A DNA stretch of 64,000 nt from Citrobacter sp. MGH106 (lineage in GTDB: Bacteria; Pseudomonadota; Gammaproteobacteria; Enterobacterales; Enterobacteriaceae). Below the pieces are notes generated by a model. It saw only the letters and a program-made list of their open reading frames with translations. It was not told where the DNA came from and ran no database searches. A program made the translations under genes and the position numbers. Shown here one piece after another: positions 8,514 to 19,277 of this stretch (positions are counted from its first letter, which is position 1; each line of letters begins with the position of its first letter). The DNA is taken from assembly GCF_001037495.1 (NCBI RefSeq), contig NZ_KQ089823.1, positions 372,001-436,000 of the forward strand, given 5' to 3'.

Positions 8514-9707
8514 TCACTGCATACCCTTTATGCGTACTTTCGCTGCCACCAGAAGCGCCGTCAGCAGCATCAGGCTGCCGGAGAGCATCAGGGGCGACAG
8601 CAGTCCGAGGTTATCGAGTGCATAGCCTCCAACCGCAGCCCCACAGGTATTGGCAAGCTGGATCACGGCGACCTGGACGGATCCGGCTTTTTCTGCCTGA
8701 TCCGCAAGCGAGCGGGTGATCCACGTCGACCAGCCTACCGGTACCAGAGCGAACGCCAGTCCCCAGATAATCGCAATGCCTGCCGCCACCACTTTGTCAC
8801 TCCCCCACAGGATCAATACCAGCGCACTGAGCGCCAGCACCAGCGGCGCACCTGCCAATGCCAGTTTGACCGAACGTTTCAGAATCACAGAAGAGAGCGA
8901 CGTGCCAACAAAGCTGGCAATACCAAAACTCAGCAGTACCAGCGTCAGGCCATCAACATCAAATCCCGCCAGATTCATATACACCGGGCGAATATAGGTA
9001 AAGAAGGCGAACTGCCCGGCAAAAGACATAAAGATGGCGATCATGCCGGCCATCACACCAGGACGTTGCAACAGGCTGAACATATTTTGTTTTTGGTGCG
9101 ATGGCTCGCCAGGCAACGAAGGCAGCGATTTAACAACCCAAATAATACACAGCACCCCCATTACCGCTGCCGCGTTAAAAACGTTGCGCCAGCCGATGAT
9201 ACCGCCAAGGAAGCTGCCCAACGGAGCGGCGATCACCAGCGCGATAGAAACTGCGCCAAAGATAACCGACAGTGCTTTCGGTACCGTGCGGGCGGGCACC
9301 AGACGCATGGTCAGCGAGGCCGACATCGCCCAGAAACCGCCGAGCGCCAGCCCAAGGCAGGCACGACCAATCAGCAGCAGCGTAAAAGAGTTAGCAAATG
9401 AAACCAGCAGGCAGGAGAGCGTCAGCAGCACGGAGAACAGGATGACGATATAGCGGCGGTCGGTCGCCTGAATAATTTGGGTAATAAACAGGCTGGCAAA
9501 CATGGCGACAAATGCCGTCACGGTCACCGATTGTCCGGCCACACCTTCTGAAATCCCCAGGTCCTGCGCCATAGGCGTCAACAAACTGACGGGCAGAAAC
9601 TCAACGGTTATCAGGCAGGCAACACAGAACGCCACGGCGAATACCGCCGACCAGTTTGGTCGGGCATTTACCTCAGCGCGGGATTTTTGTTCAATAACGT
9701 CACTCAT
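8514..9707 (-). CDS. nepI: NepI, purine ribonucleoside efflux MFS transporter
   Basis: A 397-aa major-facilitator protein with twelve hydrophobic segments. NepI exports inosine, guanosine and related nucleosides by proton antiport in E. coli. The ATG at 9707 gives MSDVIEQ and the E. coli length (396); the 58 extra residues of the longer frame are not protein-like. The MFS loop [15 protein letters not shown] and the segment [24 protein letters not shown] follow E. coli NepI closely. It is on the minus strand, as in E. coli, next to yicN and the adenine genes. Confidence 0.95.
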   Translation of the reverse strand: MSDVIEQKSRAEVNARPNWSAVFAVAFCVACLITVEFLPVSLLTPMAQDLGISEGVAGQSVTVTAFVAMFASLFITQIIQATDRRYIVILFSVLLTLSCLLVSFANSFTLLLIGRACLGLALGGFWAMSASLTMRLVPARTVPKALSVIFGAVSIALVIAAPLGSFLGGIIGWRNVFNAAAVMGVLCIIWVVKSLPSLPGEPSHQKQNMFSLLQRPGVMAGMIAIFMSFAGQFAFFTYIRPVYMNLAGFDVDGLTLVLLSFGIASFVGTSLSSVILKRSVKLALAGAPLVLALSALVLILWGSDKVVAAGIAIIWGLAFALVPVGWSTWITRSLADQAEKAGSVQVAVIQLANTCGAAVGGYALDNLGLLSPLMLSGSLMLLTALLVAAKVRIKGMQ

Positions 9708-9860
9708 TTTGTAACCTGCGTGGTATTTCTGTAGAAAAGTCACGCAGTGTAACATTAAAAATGTGACGGATTTAACGTTTAGGCAACTTTCCAGGATTTG
9801 CAATAGCGCTGCGCGGCAGATCGCATAATAAAAACGACGCATTGATACGCCAAACAGGAT

Positions 9861-10001
9861 ATGACCAACATCAACAACCATGAACCCGCTGGATTTCGCG
9901 AGTTAGCCAGGCATTATACGCTTCTCAACGACGATAAGATTACTGCGCTTGTGAGGCAAAATTATCGGTCGTACCTGGCAGATAGGTTTCCGGCCAGATA
10001 A
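9861..10001 (+). pseudogene. Possible coding remnant (46-codon frame) between nepI and yicN
   Basis: ATG at 9861 directly after AGGAT opens a 46-codon frame with a natural-looking composition (contains ARHYTLLNDDKITALV and ends SYLADRFPAR). I do not recognise the protein. It overlaps the minus-strand 29-codon frame below, so at most one of the two is likely to be translated. It may be the tail of a gene lost from this spot, or chance. Confidence 0.25.
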
Positions 10002-10029
10002 TCGCACTGTGTTGAGTCGCTTGTTTCAT
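9940..10029 (-). pseudogene. Short frame, possible N-terminal remnant of an SRPBCC-family gene
   Basis: ATG at 10029 has a good ribosome site (GAGGTG) and opens a 29-codon frame containing SAIIWPETYLPGTTDNFAS before a stop. That segment resembles the N-terminus of SRPBCC (polyketide cyclase-like) proteins as I remember them, which normally continue for more than 100 residues. If so, this is a truncated gene head. The 420-bp nepI-yicN gap (9708-10127) holds nothing else I can identify. Confidence 0.33.
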
Positions 10030-10127
10030 GATGCACCTCGTCGTATAAGTGTAACGAGGGCCCCTGTGCGGGAGATAGATATAAATATTATGACGATTAA
10101 AAATAATCGTCATAAACAAGCATGATA

Positions 10128-10580
10128 TCAGTGCAGCCAGTGCACCCCATCTTCAGGTTGAAAAAAGGCGTTATAGCGCATCTGAAACGCATTTATTTCC
10201 TGCATATCTGGCTCCATTTCTCGCAGAAAACCCAGCGCCAGGCGCACCTGTGCATCGGTAACCGGCGCTGCCAGGCGGACTTTTTGCAACAATCGATGCC
10301 ACTGCAGCAAGTTCTGTTCACTACCGTCAACAATGACGATTTGCCAGATCAACAGCACCTGGGCGGCATTTTGCAAATGCGATTCGTCAGGCCGATGAAG
10401 ATACTGTAAAAACGCTTCTCCCTGCACTTTTCCCATCTGATCGATCATCGATTCTACCGGCACGACGTCAATGCTCAACCGTTCGCTCAGGCGACGAATC
10501 GCGCGTCGTGATCCAGACGTCAGCACCCGAAAACCCACTACAAAAACAACAACCAACGTGGCCAGCATTATCCAGATCAT
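10128..10580 (-). CDS. yicN: YicN, DUF1198 membrane-anchored protein
   Basis: A 150-aa product that starts with one membrane helix (MIWIMLATLVVVFVVGFRVL) followed by a cytoplasmic helical domain ending GVHWLH. The ATG at 10580 matches the E. coli length; the ORF's extra nine N-terminal residues are dropped. It lies just downstream of adeQ on the same strand (52 bp), so it may be cotranscribed. No function is known. Confidence 0.9.
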   Translation of the reverse strand: MIWIMLATLVVVFVVGFRVLTSGSRRAIRRLSERLSIDVVPVESMIDQMGKVQGEAFLQYLHRPDESHLQNAAQVLLIWQIVIVDGSEQNLLQWHRLLQKVRLAAPVTDAQVRLALGFLREMEPDMQEINAFQMRYNAFFQPEDGVHWLH

Positions 10581-10632
10581 GAGTTCTCCTGCGTTATCCG
10601 CGCTCATGATATCTGGAAACAGACTGCGAATA

Positions 10633-11967
10633 CTAATCCACCAGGATGATTTTCAACGCAAACAGCAATGCCACGGCGACCACACAAAGATTCAGCTCAC
10701 GCCAGCGCCCGGTAAACACTTTCATGATGCAATACGACATGAAACCCAGCGCAATTCCTTCGGTAATAGAAAAACTAAAGGGCATCATCACCGTCGTGAT
10801 AAAGGCAGGCACTGACTCGGTTAAATCGTCCCAGCTAACGCGCGCCAGGCTTGAGGTCATCAGCACACCCACAAAAATAAGCGCACCTGCTGTCGCATAG
10901 GCAGGCACCATACTGACCAGAGGTGAAAAAAACATCACCAGCAAGAATAGCGCACCAACCACCACGGCAGTCAGCCCCGAGCGTCCACCGACCGCCACGC
11001 CGGCCGTACTTTCAATGTACGCCGTTACGGAAGATGTGCCGATAAATGCCCCTGCAACAGAGCTGACACTATCCACGTACAACGCCTTATTCATATTGGG
11101 AAATTTACCGTCACGATCGATTAATCCGGCTTTATCTGTTACGCCAATTAATGTTCCTGATGAGTCAAAGAGATTAATTAACATAAACGAGAAGATAATA
11201 CCGGCCAGATTCAACGACAACGCACCGCGTAAATCAACCTCACCAATCACTGCACTGATGTTAGGTGGTGCAGAATATATACCGAGGAACTGAACATCAC
11301 CAAAAAACAATCCAAAACATGACGTCACAACAATAGAAATCAATACTGCCGCATGGAAATTACGCGATGACAGGACCGTAATAATAAAGAACCCAAGAAT
11401 ACCTAACAATACGCTATGTGAGCTTAAATCACCGATCGCTACCAGCGTATCTTTATTGGCAATAATAACGCCTGAATTTTTTAAACCCATCAACGCAATA
11501 AATAAACCGATACCGCTGGTAATGCCAATACGTAAGCTAGCGGGTATGTTTGAAATCATCCAGTAACGAATACGAAAAAGGGTAAGCAGAAATAATCCGA
11601 CGGCACCCCAAAATATCGCCCCCATCCCCGTTTGCCAACTCACCCCCATCGCCCCCACGACGACAAAAGCAAAAAAGGCATTCAGCCCCATAGCAGGAGC
11701 CAGGGCTACCGGCAGATTGGCAATCAGTCCCATCGCAATACTGCCGATGCCCGCAATCAGGCACGTGGTCACAAACACCACCTTCGGGTCCATTTGCGCA
11801 GCGCCCAGTATTTGCGGATTCACAAAAACGATATACACCATCGTTAAAAATGTCGTCATTCCCGCAATCATTTCTGTACGTACTGTGGTCTCGTGCTGTT
11901 GCAACTTAAATAATCTCGCAAGCCACCCTGAGCTCTCGTTTACATCATCACTGATTTCATTATTCAT
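10633..11967 (-). CDS. adeQ: AdeQ, adenine permease of the NCS2/AzgA-like family
   Basis: A 444-aa membrane protein with about 13 hydrophobic segments, a high-affinity adenine:proton symporter in E. coli (formerly yicO). Family landmarks are MTTFLTMVYIVFVNPQIL near the N-terminus, the APAMGLNAFFAF motif, FDSSGTLIGV and GTSSVTAYIESTAGVAVGGRSGL. The ATG at 11967 (MNNEIS) matches E. coli; an upstream in-frame ATG at 11976 adds three residues and cannot be excluded. It is divergent from ade, which deaminates the imported adenine. Confidence 0.94.
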   Translation of the reverse strand: MNNEISDDVNESSGWLARLFKLQQHETTVRTEMIAGMTTFLTMVYIVFVNPQILGAAQMDPKVVFVTTCLIAGIGSIAMGLIANLPVALAPAMGLNAFFAFVVVGAMGVSWQTGMGAIFWGAVGLFLLTLFRIRYWMISNIPASLRIGITSGIGLFIALMGLKNSGVIIANKDTLVAIGDLSSHSVLLGILGFFIITVLSSRNFHAAVLISIVVTSCFGLFFGDVQFLGIYSAPPNISAVIGEVDLRGALSLNLAGIIFSFMLINLFDSSGTLIGVTDKAGLIDRDGKFPNMNKALYVDSVSSVAGAFIGTSSVTAYIESTAGVAVGGRSGLTAVVVGALFLLVMFFSPLVSMVPAYATAGALIFVGVLMTSSLARVSWDDLTESVPAFITTVMMPFSFSITEGIALGFMSYCIMKVFTGRWRELNLCVVAVALLFALKIILVD

Positions 11968-12143
11968 TTTTTTCATCCATTGATGAGAGTATAAATTCAG
12001 TCTCTTTTTAAAACAGATGGCATACTTAATTCAGTGATAGTTATCACATTGCAAACGCACGTTAATCGATAAACTTTAAATAATCACAGCTATTCTTAAA
12101 TGATAAATAACAATCAAATTGATAAAATCAAAATGAGAAAAAT

Positions 12144-13916
12144 ATGAATAATACGATTAACGATAAATTTCATTACATTAGCCGTCAGCAAAGACAAAAT
12201 TTGCTGGCTGTTTCTCGCGGTGACGCACCTGCCGATTATATTATTGATAATGTCAAAATTCTCGATCTGATCAACGGTGGAGAAATGCCAGGGCCAATCT
12301 TGATTAAAGAACGGCATATCGCCGGTATCGGTCCGGAATATTCTCATGCCAGTGCATTACGGCGTATTGATGCTCACGGCGCGACAGCAGTTCCCGGTTT
12401 TATCGACGCTCACCTGCATATTGAATCCAGCATGATGACACCTGTGGCCTTTGAAACCGCGACGCTTCCTCGCGGGCTCACTACCGTCATCTGCGACCCG
12501 CACGAAATCGTCAACGTGATGGGGGAAACTGGCCTTGCCTGGTTTATCCGCTGCGCCGAACAGGCAACACAAAATCAATATATTCAAATCAGTTCCTGCG
12601 TCCCGGCGCTGGCTGGCTGCGACATCAACGGTGCCAGCTTTACGCTTGAACAAATGCTCACCTGGCGGGATCATCCACACGTTGCCGGTCTGGCGGAGGT
12701 AATGGATTACCCTGGCGTCATTGCCGGGCAGGACGCACTTCTTGATAAAATGGATGCCTTTCGACATCTGACGCTGGACGGTCACAGCCCCGGCCTGCAA
12801 GGCAAAGCGTTGAACGCTTACATTGCCGCCGGAATTGAAAATTGCCATGAAAGCTACCTGCCAGAAGAAGGACGACGAAAGCTGCAGCTTGGAATGGCGT
12901 TGATGATTCGCGAAGGTTCTGCCGCCCGCAACCTCGACGCGCTGGCTCCGCTCATTAACGCGCTAAACAGCCCACAATGCATGCTGTGTACCGACGATCG
13001 TAACCCATGGGAGATCGCCCACGAAGGGCATATTGACGCACTGATTCGACGCCTCATTACACAGCACCACGTACCGCTTCACATCGCTTACCGCGTCGCC
13101 AGCTGGTCTGCTGCGCAACATTTTGGCCTGCGCCATCTCGGCCTGCTGGCTCCTGGAAAACAGGCGGATATTGTCCTGCTCAGCGATGCCCACAACGTCA
13201 CGGTGCAACAGGTCTTTATTAAAGGTGAACCACTCAATGCCGATACGCTGAAAGCTGACGAATCGTCCAGGCTGGCGCGTACAGCGCCTCCATACGGCAA
13301 CACCGTGGCACGGCAACTGGTCCGTGCCACGGATTTTCGGTTTCATTTCACCCCTGGAAAATGCTATCGGGTGATTGAAGTCATCCCCAACGAATTAATC
13401 ACCCCCGCCAGCAAATGCTGTTACACGGAAGACGGCTTTGATCGTGATGATATTTGTTTTATCGCTGTTCTTGAGCGCTATGGCTATCAGCACCCACCTG
13501 CCTGTGGTTTATTAGGCGGGTTTGGGCTGAAGGAGGGGGCGCTGGCAGCAACCGTCAGCCACGACAGCCATAACATCGTGGTCATCGGTCACAGCGCTGA
13601 AGAGATGACGGTGGCGGTTAATCAGGTGATCGCCGACGGCGGTGGCTTATGCGTGGTTCGTCATGGGGAAGTTCAATGCCATTTAGCGCTACCAGTCGCC
13701 GGACTGATGAGCACTGATACGGCAGAATCGCTGGCCGAACAAATCGATTCACTGAAAGCAGCAGGTCGGGCGTGCGGCACGCTCCCCGATGAGCCCTTTA
13801 TTCAGATGGCATTTCTCTCTTTGCCGGTGATCCCCGCGCTAAAGCTCACCAGCCAGGGATTATTTGATGGCGAAGCATTTACGTTTACATCGCTGGAGAT
13901 TGCTGACTCGCCGTAA
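12144..13916 (+). CDS. ade: Ade, adenine deaminase
   Basis: A 590-aa amidohydrolase converting adenine to hypoxanthine with two metal ions. The metal-binding motif [16 protein letters not shown] lies at about residues 85-100, [13 protein letters not shown] follows, and the later HESY (about residue 235) and DDRNP (about residue 285) supply further ligands. The C-terminal half carries the [10 protein letters not shown] motif typical of this subfamily. E. coli Ade (yicP) is 588 aa. In E. coli the gene is silenced by H-NS. The AT-rich 176-bp gap shared with adeQ would suit such silencing, which is an inference here. Confidence 0.95.
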   Translation: MNNTINDKFHYISRQQRQNLLAVSRGDAPADYIIDNVKILDLINGGEMPGPILIKERHIAGIGPEYSHASALRRIDAHGATAVPGFIDAHLHIESSMMTPVAFETATLPRGLTTVICDPHEIVNVMGETGLAWFIRCAEQATQNQYIQISSCVPALAGCDINGASFTLEQMLTWRDHPHVAGLAEVMDYPGVIAGQDALLDKMDAFRHLTLDGHSPGLQGKALNAYIAAGIENCHESYLPEEGRRKLQLGMALMIREGSAARNLDALAPLINALNSPQCMLCTDDRNPWEIAHEGHIDALIRRLITQHHVPLHIAYRVASWSAAQHFGLRHLGLLAPGKQADIVLLSDAHNVTVQQVFIKGEPLNADTLKADESSRLARTAPPYGNTVARQLVRATDFRFHFTPGKCYRVIEVIPNELITPASKCCYTEDGFDRDDICFIAVLERYGYQHPPACGLLGGFGLKEGALAATVSHDSHNIVVIGHSAEEMTVAVNQVIADGGGLCVVRHGEVQCHLALPVAGLMSTDTAESLAEQIDSLKAAGRACGTLPDEPFIQMAFLSLPVIPALKLTSQGLFDGEAFTFTSLEIADSP

Positions 13917-13961
13917 GGAACAGCGAATCCGAAGCATAAAAAAAGCCCGCTATGAGAACTT

Positions 13962-14095
13962 TATTCATTGGGCGTTATCGGCGCAGACAGTTTGAACACG
14001 GACAGCGCGCAGAAACCGGAATGTACAGATAGTACCTGAGGATTTCGAGCACTGCCCTGGTTCAAAATGACAAGCAAGATAGCCCTGATGAATAA
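13962..14095. repeat. Degenerate ERIC-like intergenic repeat
   Basis: This stretch aligns with the repeat at 45704-45822: both begin with TCGGCGCAG and end AAGATAGCCC, with a central imperfect palindrome. It is the more diverged copy. It lies between the convergent ade and uhpT genes. Confidence 0.55.
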
Positions 14096-14129
14096 GATTC
14101 AGAGGCGGGCAAAAGTTACCAATACACAC

Positions 14130-15521
14130 TTAAGCGGTTTTTAACTGCTGGATCTTTTTCGCACGGCGAATTTTACGTTCTTCAAATACGGCGACGATGG
14201 CCATCAGGCAGATACAGCCGATAGCGGCGGTATCCAGCGCGGCGAAAGTCCCCGCCCAGCCGGTCAGACCAAAGACTGGCGTACCATCGGCAATCATCCC
14301 CAGACCCAGCTTGGCAAAGCTGTCGCCAATCAGATAAGCGAAAGTACCTTTAATCCCATCGGCAGCACCGATCGCTTTTTTCGGTACGAAACCAACTGCC
14401 GCCACACCGATTAACAATTGCGGGCCAAACACCAGGAAGCCAAGGGCAAACAACGACGCCAGGTAAACGTACTGGTTGCTGGCGTGCTGGTAGACACCCA
14501 GCGTGGCAATGATTAATGCCAACGCGACACAGGCCACCAGCGCACGACGGCCGTTTGCCAGGTCAGAGAGCCAACCCCACAGCAGCGTACCGACCAGCGC
14601 CCCGACTTCAAACAGGGTAAAGCCCTGAATCGCGACTTCTTTGGAGAGTTTCAGCTCCTGGAAGGCGTAGACGGTGGACCACTGATCGATACCGATGCGC
14701 ACCACGTACAGGAAGATGTTGGAGAAGCACAGCAGCCAGATCACTTTGTTTTTCAGCACGTACTCAACAAAGATCTGCCACTTGGTCATGTCATTTTCTT
14801 CAGTCTCTTTGTCCTCTTCGCTGATCTCTTCCCCAAACAGCTCTTCGGCTTTACCCAGACCATAAGATTCCGGGGAGTCGCTGCCATAGCGCAAGCCAAT
14901 AAAGCCCACAATCAAGGCGATAATCGACGGGAAGATAAACATGCCGATCACGTGACCATCGAACAGCACATTAGCACCAAACAACGCCACGCCTGCCGCA
15001 CCTGCACCACCGAGGTTGTGGGAGATATTCCACATCCCGAGATAAGAGCCACGTTTACGGCGCGGTGTCCATTTGGTGATCGTCGAATAGCTGCACGAGC
15101 CACCGGTACTCTGGAAGAAACCACTCAGCGCGTAGAAGGCAATCATCAGGAACAAGCTGGTTGAGCCTGCGCCCATGCTGGCGCTGAAGCCGAGCATACA
15201 GATAGCCGAGAGGATCAGCATAAACGGCAGGAACTGCTTGGTGTTTTTGCCATCCGCGTAATAGGAAACCAGCGTTTTACCTACACCGTAGGTGATGGAG
15301 AAGCCCAGGCCAATCATCCCCAGCTGCGTCATGCTCAGCCCGTAGGTGGAGATCATGTCGTTCTGCGCGATGTTAAAGTTTTTGCGGATCAGGTACATGG
15401 TCAGGTAGCCGATGAAAACCACCAGGTAGGACTGCATGAATGGTTTGAACCACATTTTACGCCGCACATCGAGCGGCAAATCCAGGGTCGGCTTGCGCAC
15501 CTGGTTTAGAAAGGCCAGCAT
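14130..15521 (-). CDS. uhpT: UhpT, hexose-6-phosphate:phosphate antiporter
   Basis: A 463-aa organophosphate:phosphate antiporter of the MFS with twelve helices, the same length as in E. coli. It imports glucose 6-phosphate and related sugar phosphates, and in doing so fosfomycin. Conserved features include [14 protein letters not shown] in helix 1 and [28 protein letters not shown] around helix 5. Transcription is expected to be switched on by UhpA from the 142-bp gap shared with uhpC. Confidence 0.97.
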   Translation of the reverse strand: MLAFLNQVRKPTLDLPLDVRRKMWFKPFMQSYLVVFIGYLTMYLIRKNFNIAQNDMISTYGLSMTQLGMIGLGFSITYGVGKTLVSYYADGKNTKQFLPFMLILSAICMLGFSASMGAGSTSLFLMIAFYALSGFFQSTGGSCSYSTITKWTPRRKRGSYLGMWNISHNLGGAGAAGVALFGANVLFDGHVIGMFIFPSIIALIVGFIGLRYGSDSPESYGLGKAEELFGEEISEEDKETEENDMTKWQIFVEYVLKNKVIWLLCFSNIFLYVVRIGIDQWSTVYAFQELKLSKEVAIQGFTLFEVGALVGTLLWGWLSDLANGRRALVACVALALIIATLGVYQHASNQYVYLASLFALGFLVFGPQLLIGVAAVGFVPKKAIGAADGIKGTFAYLIGDSFAKLGLGMIADGTPVFGLTGWAGTFAALDTAAIGCICLMAIVAVFEERKIRRAKKIQQLKTA

Positions 15522-15630
15522 AGGACACTCCCGAGCTAATTTTTATACCTGCGAATGGCAGGCATTGTAAAAATCAGCCGGGAGGCACGCCTGAGACAGC
15601 GTCCAGGTGAAACCGGGAAAATTTCTTAGT

Positions 15631-15650
15631 TTTGCCCCACTCGGGGCAAA
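15631..15650. terminator. Inverted repeat between uhpC and uhpT
   Basis: TTTGCCCC at 15631-15638 pairs with GGGGCAAA at 15643-15650 around a four-base loop. It lies just after the uhpC stop on the minus strand, in the right place to end the uhpABC transcript before the uhpT promoter. The T-tract is poor on that strand. Confidence 0.5.
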
Positions 15651-15663
15651 AAAGTGAGGTGCA

Positions 15664-16992
15664 TCACGCTTCACTAACTTCGCGCGGAGCCTGAGCATTC
15701 AAAAACGGCAGCAACAGCAGAGCAGAAATCCCTGCGGCAATGGCGATCACCACAAAAAAACCGGTCCAGTGCCAGACCTCCATCACCTTCGCCAACGGCC
15801 AGCCGGAAAGCGACGCGCCCAGATAAGCGAACAGCCCAACAAACCCGGTTGCCGCGCCCGCAGCATCTTTATGCGAACATTCCGCCGCCGCCATACCGAT
15901 CAACATCTGCGGGCCGAAGACAAAGAATCCGGTAGTGAAGAAGCACGCCGCCTGCATCACGTAACTGGCAAACGGCATCAGCCACAATGAACCCACAGAG
16001 AGTAATATTCCGGCGGCAAAAATCAGGTTCATCGGGCCACGGTTCCCGTTAAACAGTTTGTCCGAGCCCCACCCCGCAACCAGTGCACCGATAAACCCGC
16101 CCAGCTCGAACATGGTCACTGCGGTATTAGCGGTGACCAGATCAACACCCAGCGTCTCGGACATATACAGATTGCCCCAGTCATTAATCGCAGCACGCAC
16201 CACGTACACCAGCACATAACACAACGACAGCAGCCAGATATACGGATTCAGCAGCACATATTTGGTGAGGATCTCTTTTCGGCTAAGCCCCGCACCTTCC
16301 TGCTGTTGGTCTATTTCCAGCTCATCGTGCCGCCAGTCACCAATCGGCGGCAGACCAATCGCCTGTGGCCTGTCACGCAGTCGCCAGCAGAGGATCACGC
16401 CTACGACAATCGCCATCAGCCCGGCAATCATCATTCCCGCACGCCAACCATAGTGCAATGCGGTAGCCGCCATAACGATTGGGATCAGCGCCCCGCCGAC
16501 GTTATGTGCGGTATTCCACAGCGCCCACCAGCCGCCGCGCTCGGTACGCGAATACCATGCGGTCAGTAATCGGGCGCATACGGGCGAACCCCATCCCTGA
16601 AAGAAGGCGTTCAGCGCCCACAGCACGGCAAACGCCCATAGCGAAGTAGAAAAACCAAACAGAATGTTCACTACTCCGGTGGCAATCAGCCCGATGCCCA
16701 TAAAATAACGGGCATTAGAGCGGTCGCTGACGACACCGGAGACAAACTTTGACAACCCGTAGGTGATATAAAACAGCGTCGCCAGCAGGCCAATATCGCT
16801 GCGAGTCAGCACACCGCTGGCAAGGATTTCCGGCACGGCGGCGTTGAAGCTTTTGCGGGTGAAATAGAACAGCGCATAACCAAACCAGATGGTCAGCAGA
16901 ATATGCCGCCGCCAGTAGCGGTAACGGGCATCGATCTCGTGTTTATCGGTAAGGCGCGGCGCGTTCGCCGGGGCTTTTAAAAACTGAAACAT
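15664..16992 (-). CDS. uhpC: UhpC, glucose-6-phosphate sensor/receptor
   Basis: A 442-aa MFS paralogue of UhpT (E. coli 439 aa) that acts as the membrane receptor for external glucose 6-phosphate and activates the UhpB kinase. Transport-family features are kept: IWFGYALFYFTRKSFNAAVPEI near the N-terminus, and GWGSPVCARLLTAWYSRTERGGWWALWNTAHN at the position of the UhpT signature. It is the third gene of uhpABC, ten bases after uhpB. Confidence 0.96.
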   Translation of the reverse strand: MFQFLKAPANAPRLTDKHEIDARYRYWRRHILLTIWFGYALFYFTRKSFNAAVPEILASGVLTRSDIGLLATLFYITYGLSKFVSGVVSDRSNARYFMGIGLIATGVVNILFGFSTSLWAFAVLWALNAFFQGWGSPVCARLLTAWYSRTERGGWWALWNTAHNVGGALIPIVMAATALHYGWRAGMMIAGLMAIVVGVILCWRLRDRPQAIGLPPIGDWRHDELEIDQQQEGAGLSRKEILTKYVLLNPYIWLLSLCYVLVYVVRAAINDWGNLYMSETLGVDLVTANTAVTMFELGGFIGALVAGWGSDKLFNGNRGPMNLIFAAGILLSVGSLWLMPFASYVMQAACFFTTGFFVFGPQMLIGMAAAECSHKDAAGAATGFVGLFAYLGASLSGWPLAKVMEVWHWTGFFVVIAIAAGISALLLLPFLNAQAPREVSEA

Positions 16993-17001
16993 TGTCGCTC
17001 C

Positions 17002-18504
17002 TTACGCATAACGCTGAGGCAAAGACACGCTAACTCGCGTACCGTGCGTACAGGAAATAGCAAGCGAACCTCCAAGGGCAGTGATGCGCTCTCGCATCCC
17101 GGTCAGGCCAAATCCCTGCTGATTCACACCCGCCGGCAAGCCGCTGCCATCGTCCTCAATCACCAGCATTAATCGCTCGTCCTGAAGCCACCCCTGCAGC
17201 GTTACCGCGCTGGCGTTAGCGTGCTTCACTATATTATTCAGACCTTCCTGACAGACGCGAAACAGCGTCACCCGCTGACTTTCGCTGAGCACGGCTTCAT
17301 CTATCCGCCAGTCAAGATGACTGACGATACCGCGACTCTCCAGTTCCATTTCTCGCATCAAGGAGCGGATAGCCTGCTCCAGCGTCAAATCATCCAGTTG
17401 ACGTGGACGTAAGCGCCCAAGCAGGCGGCGTACCGAATCATAGACACCCAGAGAGAGCTGCTCGATATGCGCCCCGCTCTGCTTAACGCCCGCATTTTCC
17501 GGGGCCAGTCGCTGTACGATGCCCGCCTGAGTGCGAATGGCGGTAATAGTCTGGCCGATGTCATCGTGTAGCTCACGCGCTACGTCGCGACGCACGCTCT
17601 CTTCGGTTTCCAGCAGGCGTTCTGCCAGGCGATGATTACGCGCCAGTTCGTTTTGCAACGACTGGTTTAATTCGCGCAAACGCTGAATGCCTGCACCGAG
17701 CAGCAGTCCGGTCAGACTTTGCGCCAACAGTGAGAGCAGCAAATCAACCGGATGATCGTGCCAGGTCTGGCTGGCAATGAGTGCGATAGCGTTCATCAGC
17801 GTCGCAATCAACGCCCCCTGCCAGCCGTAGTGCCAGGCGAGCGCTATAATCGGCAGCGCCAGGCAGAACGGCGTAAAGCGTGACAACTCATCCGGCAACC
17901 CCAACTGGAGCCACAGGCTGACGCTGAACAGCAGCAGATACCACACCAGGTGCCGCCCGCGCCAGTTCACCGGCTGGGAAATCACCGCCGGACCAAGCGG
18001 CAGCCAGGTGGTACTGGTGAGATAGTGCCAGAACACCAGGCAGACAGGAGCCAGCGTCAATCCACCGGTTAACGTCAGCAGCAGGGCGTTCCACGCCTCG
18101 CCACCTTGCCCCAGCCACGGAGCTGACTGCAGCAGCGCCGCCGCGGTCAGCGCCGCGCCCTGTAACAGCAGAGTGCGCCAGTCGCGCTGATGGCGATAGC
18201 GAGAGATCAGTGCCACAGGGAGCAGCGTCAACAGGCTACCGATCATCAAAAGGGGTAGATGTGCCAGCGCAACTTCCTGCACCAGCCAGAACAGGAGCAG
18301 CCATTCCGCCCCCAACAACACAGGCCAGTAGCCACGCGGACATTGCAGCATCAGTCCCAGACGCAAGCCGAACGGAAATAACAGTACCGCCAACTCAGGA
18401 CGCTCTACGAGATGCAGGCTGACACTCCACAAACAGAACCATGCGGCGGAGAAGATAAAGAAACAGGCGACAACAGTGATTAAGCGGGAGAAAAAGGTGT
18501 TCAT
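17002..18504 (-). CDS. uhpB: UhpB, sensor histidine kinase for hexose phosphates
   Basis: A 500-aa HisKA_3-type kinase, the E. coli length. The first half holds about eight membrane segments (MASE1-like region). The phosphorylated histidine lies in [15 protein letters not shown] (about residue 313), and the ATPase domain shows the N-box [12 protein letters not shown] and G-box IEDDGSGLP plus [11 protein letters not shown]. It phosphorylates UhpA when UhpC reports external sugar phosphate. The start overlaps the uhpA stop by four bases (ATGA type), so the two are translationally coupled. Confidence 0.97.
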   Translation of the reverse strand: MNTFFSRLITVVACFFIFSAAWFCLWSVSLHLVERPELAVLLFPFGLRLGLMLQCPRGYWPVLLGAEWLLLFWLVQEVALAHLPLLMIGSLLTLLPVALISRYRHQRDWRTLLLQGAALTAAALLQSAPWLGQGGEAWNALLLTLTGGLTLAPVCLVFWHYLTSTTWLPLGPAVISQPVNWRGRHLVWYLLLFSVSLWLQLGLPDELSRFTPFCLALPIIALAWHYGWQGALIATLMNAIALIASQTWHDHPVDLLLSLLAQSLTGLLLGAGIQRLRELNQSLQNELARNHRLAERLLETEESVRRDVARELHDDIGQTITAIRTQAGIVQRLAPENAGVKQSGAHIEQLSLGVYDSVRRLLGRLRPRQLDDLTLEQAIRSLMREMELESRGIVSHLDWRIDEAVLSESQRVTLFRVCQEGLNNIVKHANASAVTLQGWLQDERLMLVIEDDGSGLPAGVNQQGFGLTGMRERITALGGSLAISCTHGTRVSVSLPQRYA

Positions 18505-19094
18505 TGCCAGCCGTCAAACATCCGTCTCGCCAGTTCAACGTCGTTACTGACGCCCAGCTTTTCCATCAGGTTAGCGCGATGTACGTGTACCGTTTTTGGC
18601 GACAGGCCCAGTTCGGCGGCAATCTCTTTCACCGCCATGCCCTGCGCCAGTTTTTCCGCCACCTGTCGTTCACGTTTGGTCAGTGGATCCTGACGCCCGG
18701 CAGCCAGCTTAACCGCAATATCCGGCGTTAAATAACAACCGCCTGTTGCGACGGTATGTACCGCTGCAATCAACTCGTCGGGACTACAGCGTTTGGAGAG
18801 AAAACCTCGCGCACCAGCGTTCAGCGCCTGTTCCACCAGCGCCGGACTGTCGTGAACGGAGAGCATGATGATCGCCATCCCTTTCGGCAACTGACTGAGT
18901 AACTCCAGCCCGGAAATATCCGGCATTGAGATATCACAGATGCACACCTGCACACCGCGTCCCGGCAACCCTGCCAGCGCCTCTCGCCCGGAGCCAAATT
19001 CGGCAACAACCTGCAAATCGAGTTCAAGCCCCAGCAGTTGAGCAAAGCCGGAGCGGACGATAAGGTGATCGTCAATGAGGGCAACGGTGATCAT
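18501..19094 (-). CDS. uhpA: UhpA, LuxR-family response regulator
   Basis: A 197-aa regulator with receiver domain (phosphorylated Asp54 in CICDISMPD, acidic pocket IDDH, Lys in LSKR) and a C-terminal LuxR helix-turn-helix ([15 protein letters not shown] then [21 protein letters not shown]). UhpA-phosphate activates uhpT. First gene of uhpABC. An ERIC repeat lies about 40 bases upstream of its start. Confidence 0.97.
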   Translation of the reverse strand: MITVALIDDHLIVRSGFAQLLGLELDLQVVAEFGSGREALAGLPGRGVQVCICDISMPDISGLELLSQLPKGMAIIMLSVHDSPALVEQALNAGARGFLSKRCSPDELIAAVHTVATGGCYLTPDIAVKLAAGRQDPLTKRERQVAEKLAQGMAVKEIAAELGLSPKTVHVHRANLMEKLGVSNDVELARRMFDGWQ

Positions 19095-19135
19095 GGTTTT
19101 GTCCTGGCGGGTATAAAAAACGCGCTTACCTTAAC

Positions 19136-19245
19136 GATATACACTTCATCCTTCAAGCTGCGTCTTTTCACCCCAGGAGCTTACTGAAGAAAGCGCCTGG
19201 GGATTCTCAGTCTTACCGCCTTGATGCAACTTGAATAATTTTGTG
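19136..19245. repeat. ERIC repeat between uhpA and deoX
   Basis: The ERIC core palindrome is present: CCCCAGGAGCTTAC, a short loop, then CGCCTGGGGATTCTC, flanked by TTCAAGCTGCGTC on the left and CGCCTTGATGCAACTTGAATAATT on the right. This agrees with the enterobacterial repetitive intergenic consensus. It lies downstream of the deo genes and immediately upstream of uhpA, so it would be transcribed with one or both. Confidence 0.75.
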
Positions 19246-19277
19246 TACCAGCGCGTTGCTATTCAAACCTTGAGCGC

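Noticed and set aside
15522-15663. A precise UhpA binding site upstream of uhpT
   Set aside because: It is expected here, but I could not match a repeat with enough confidence to give coordinates.
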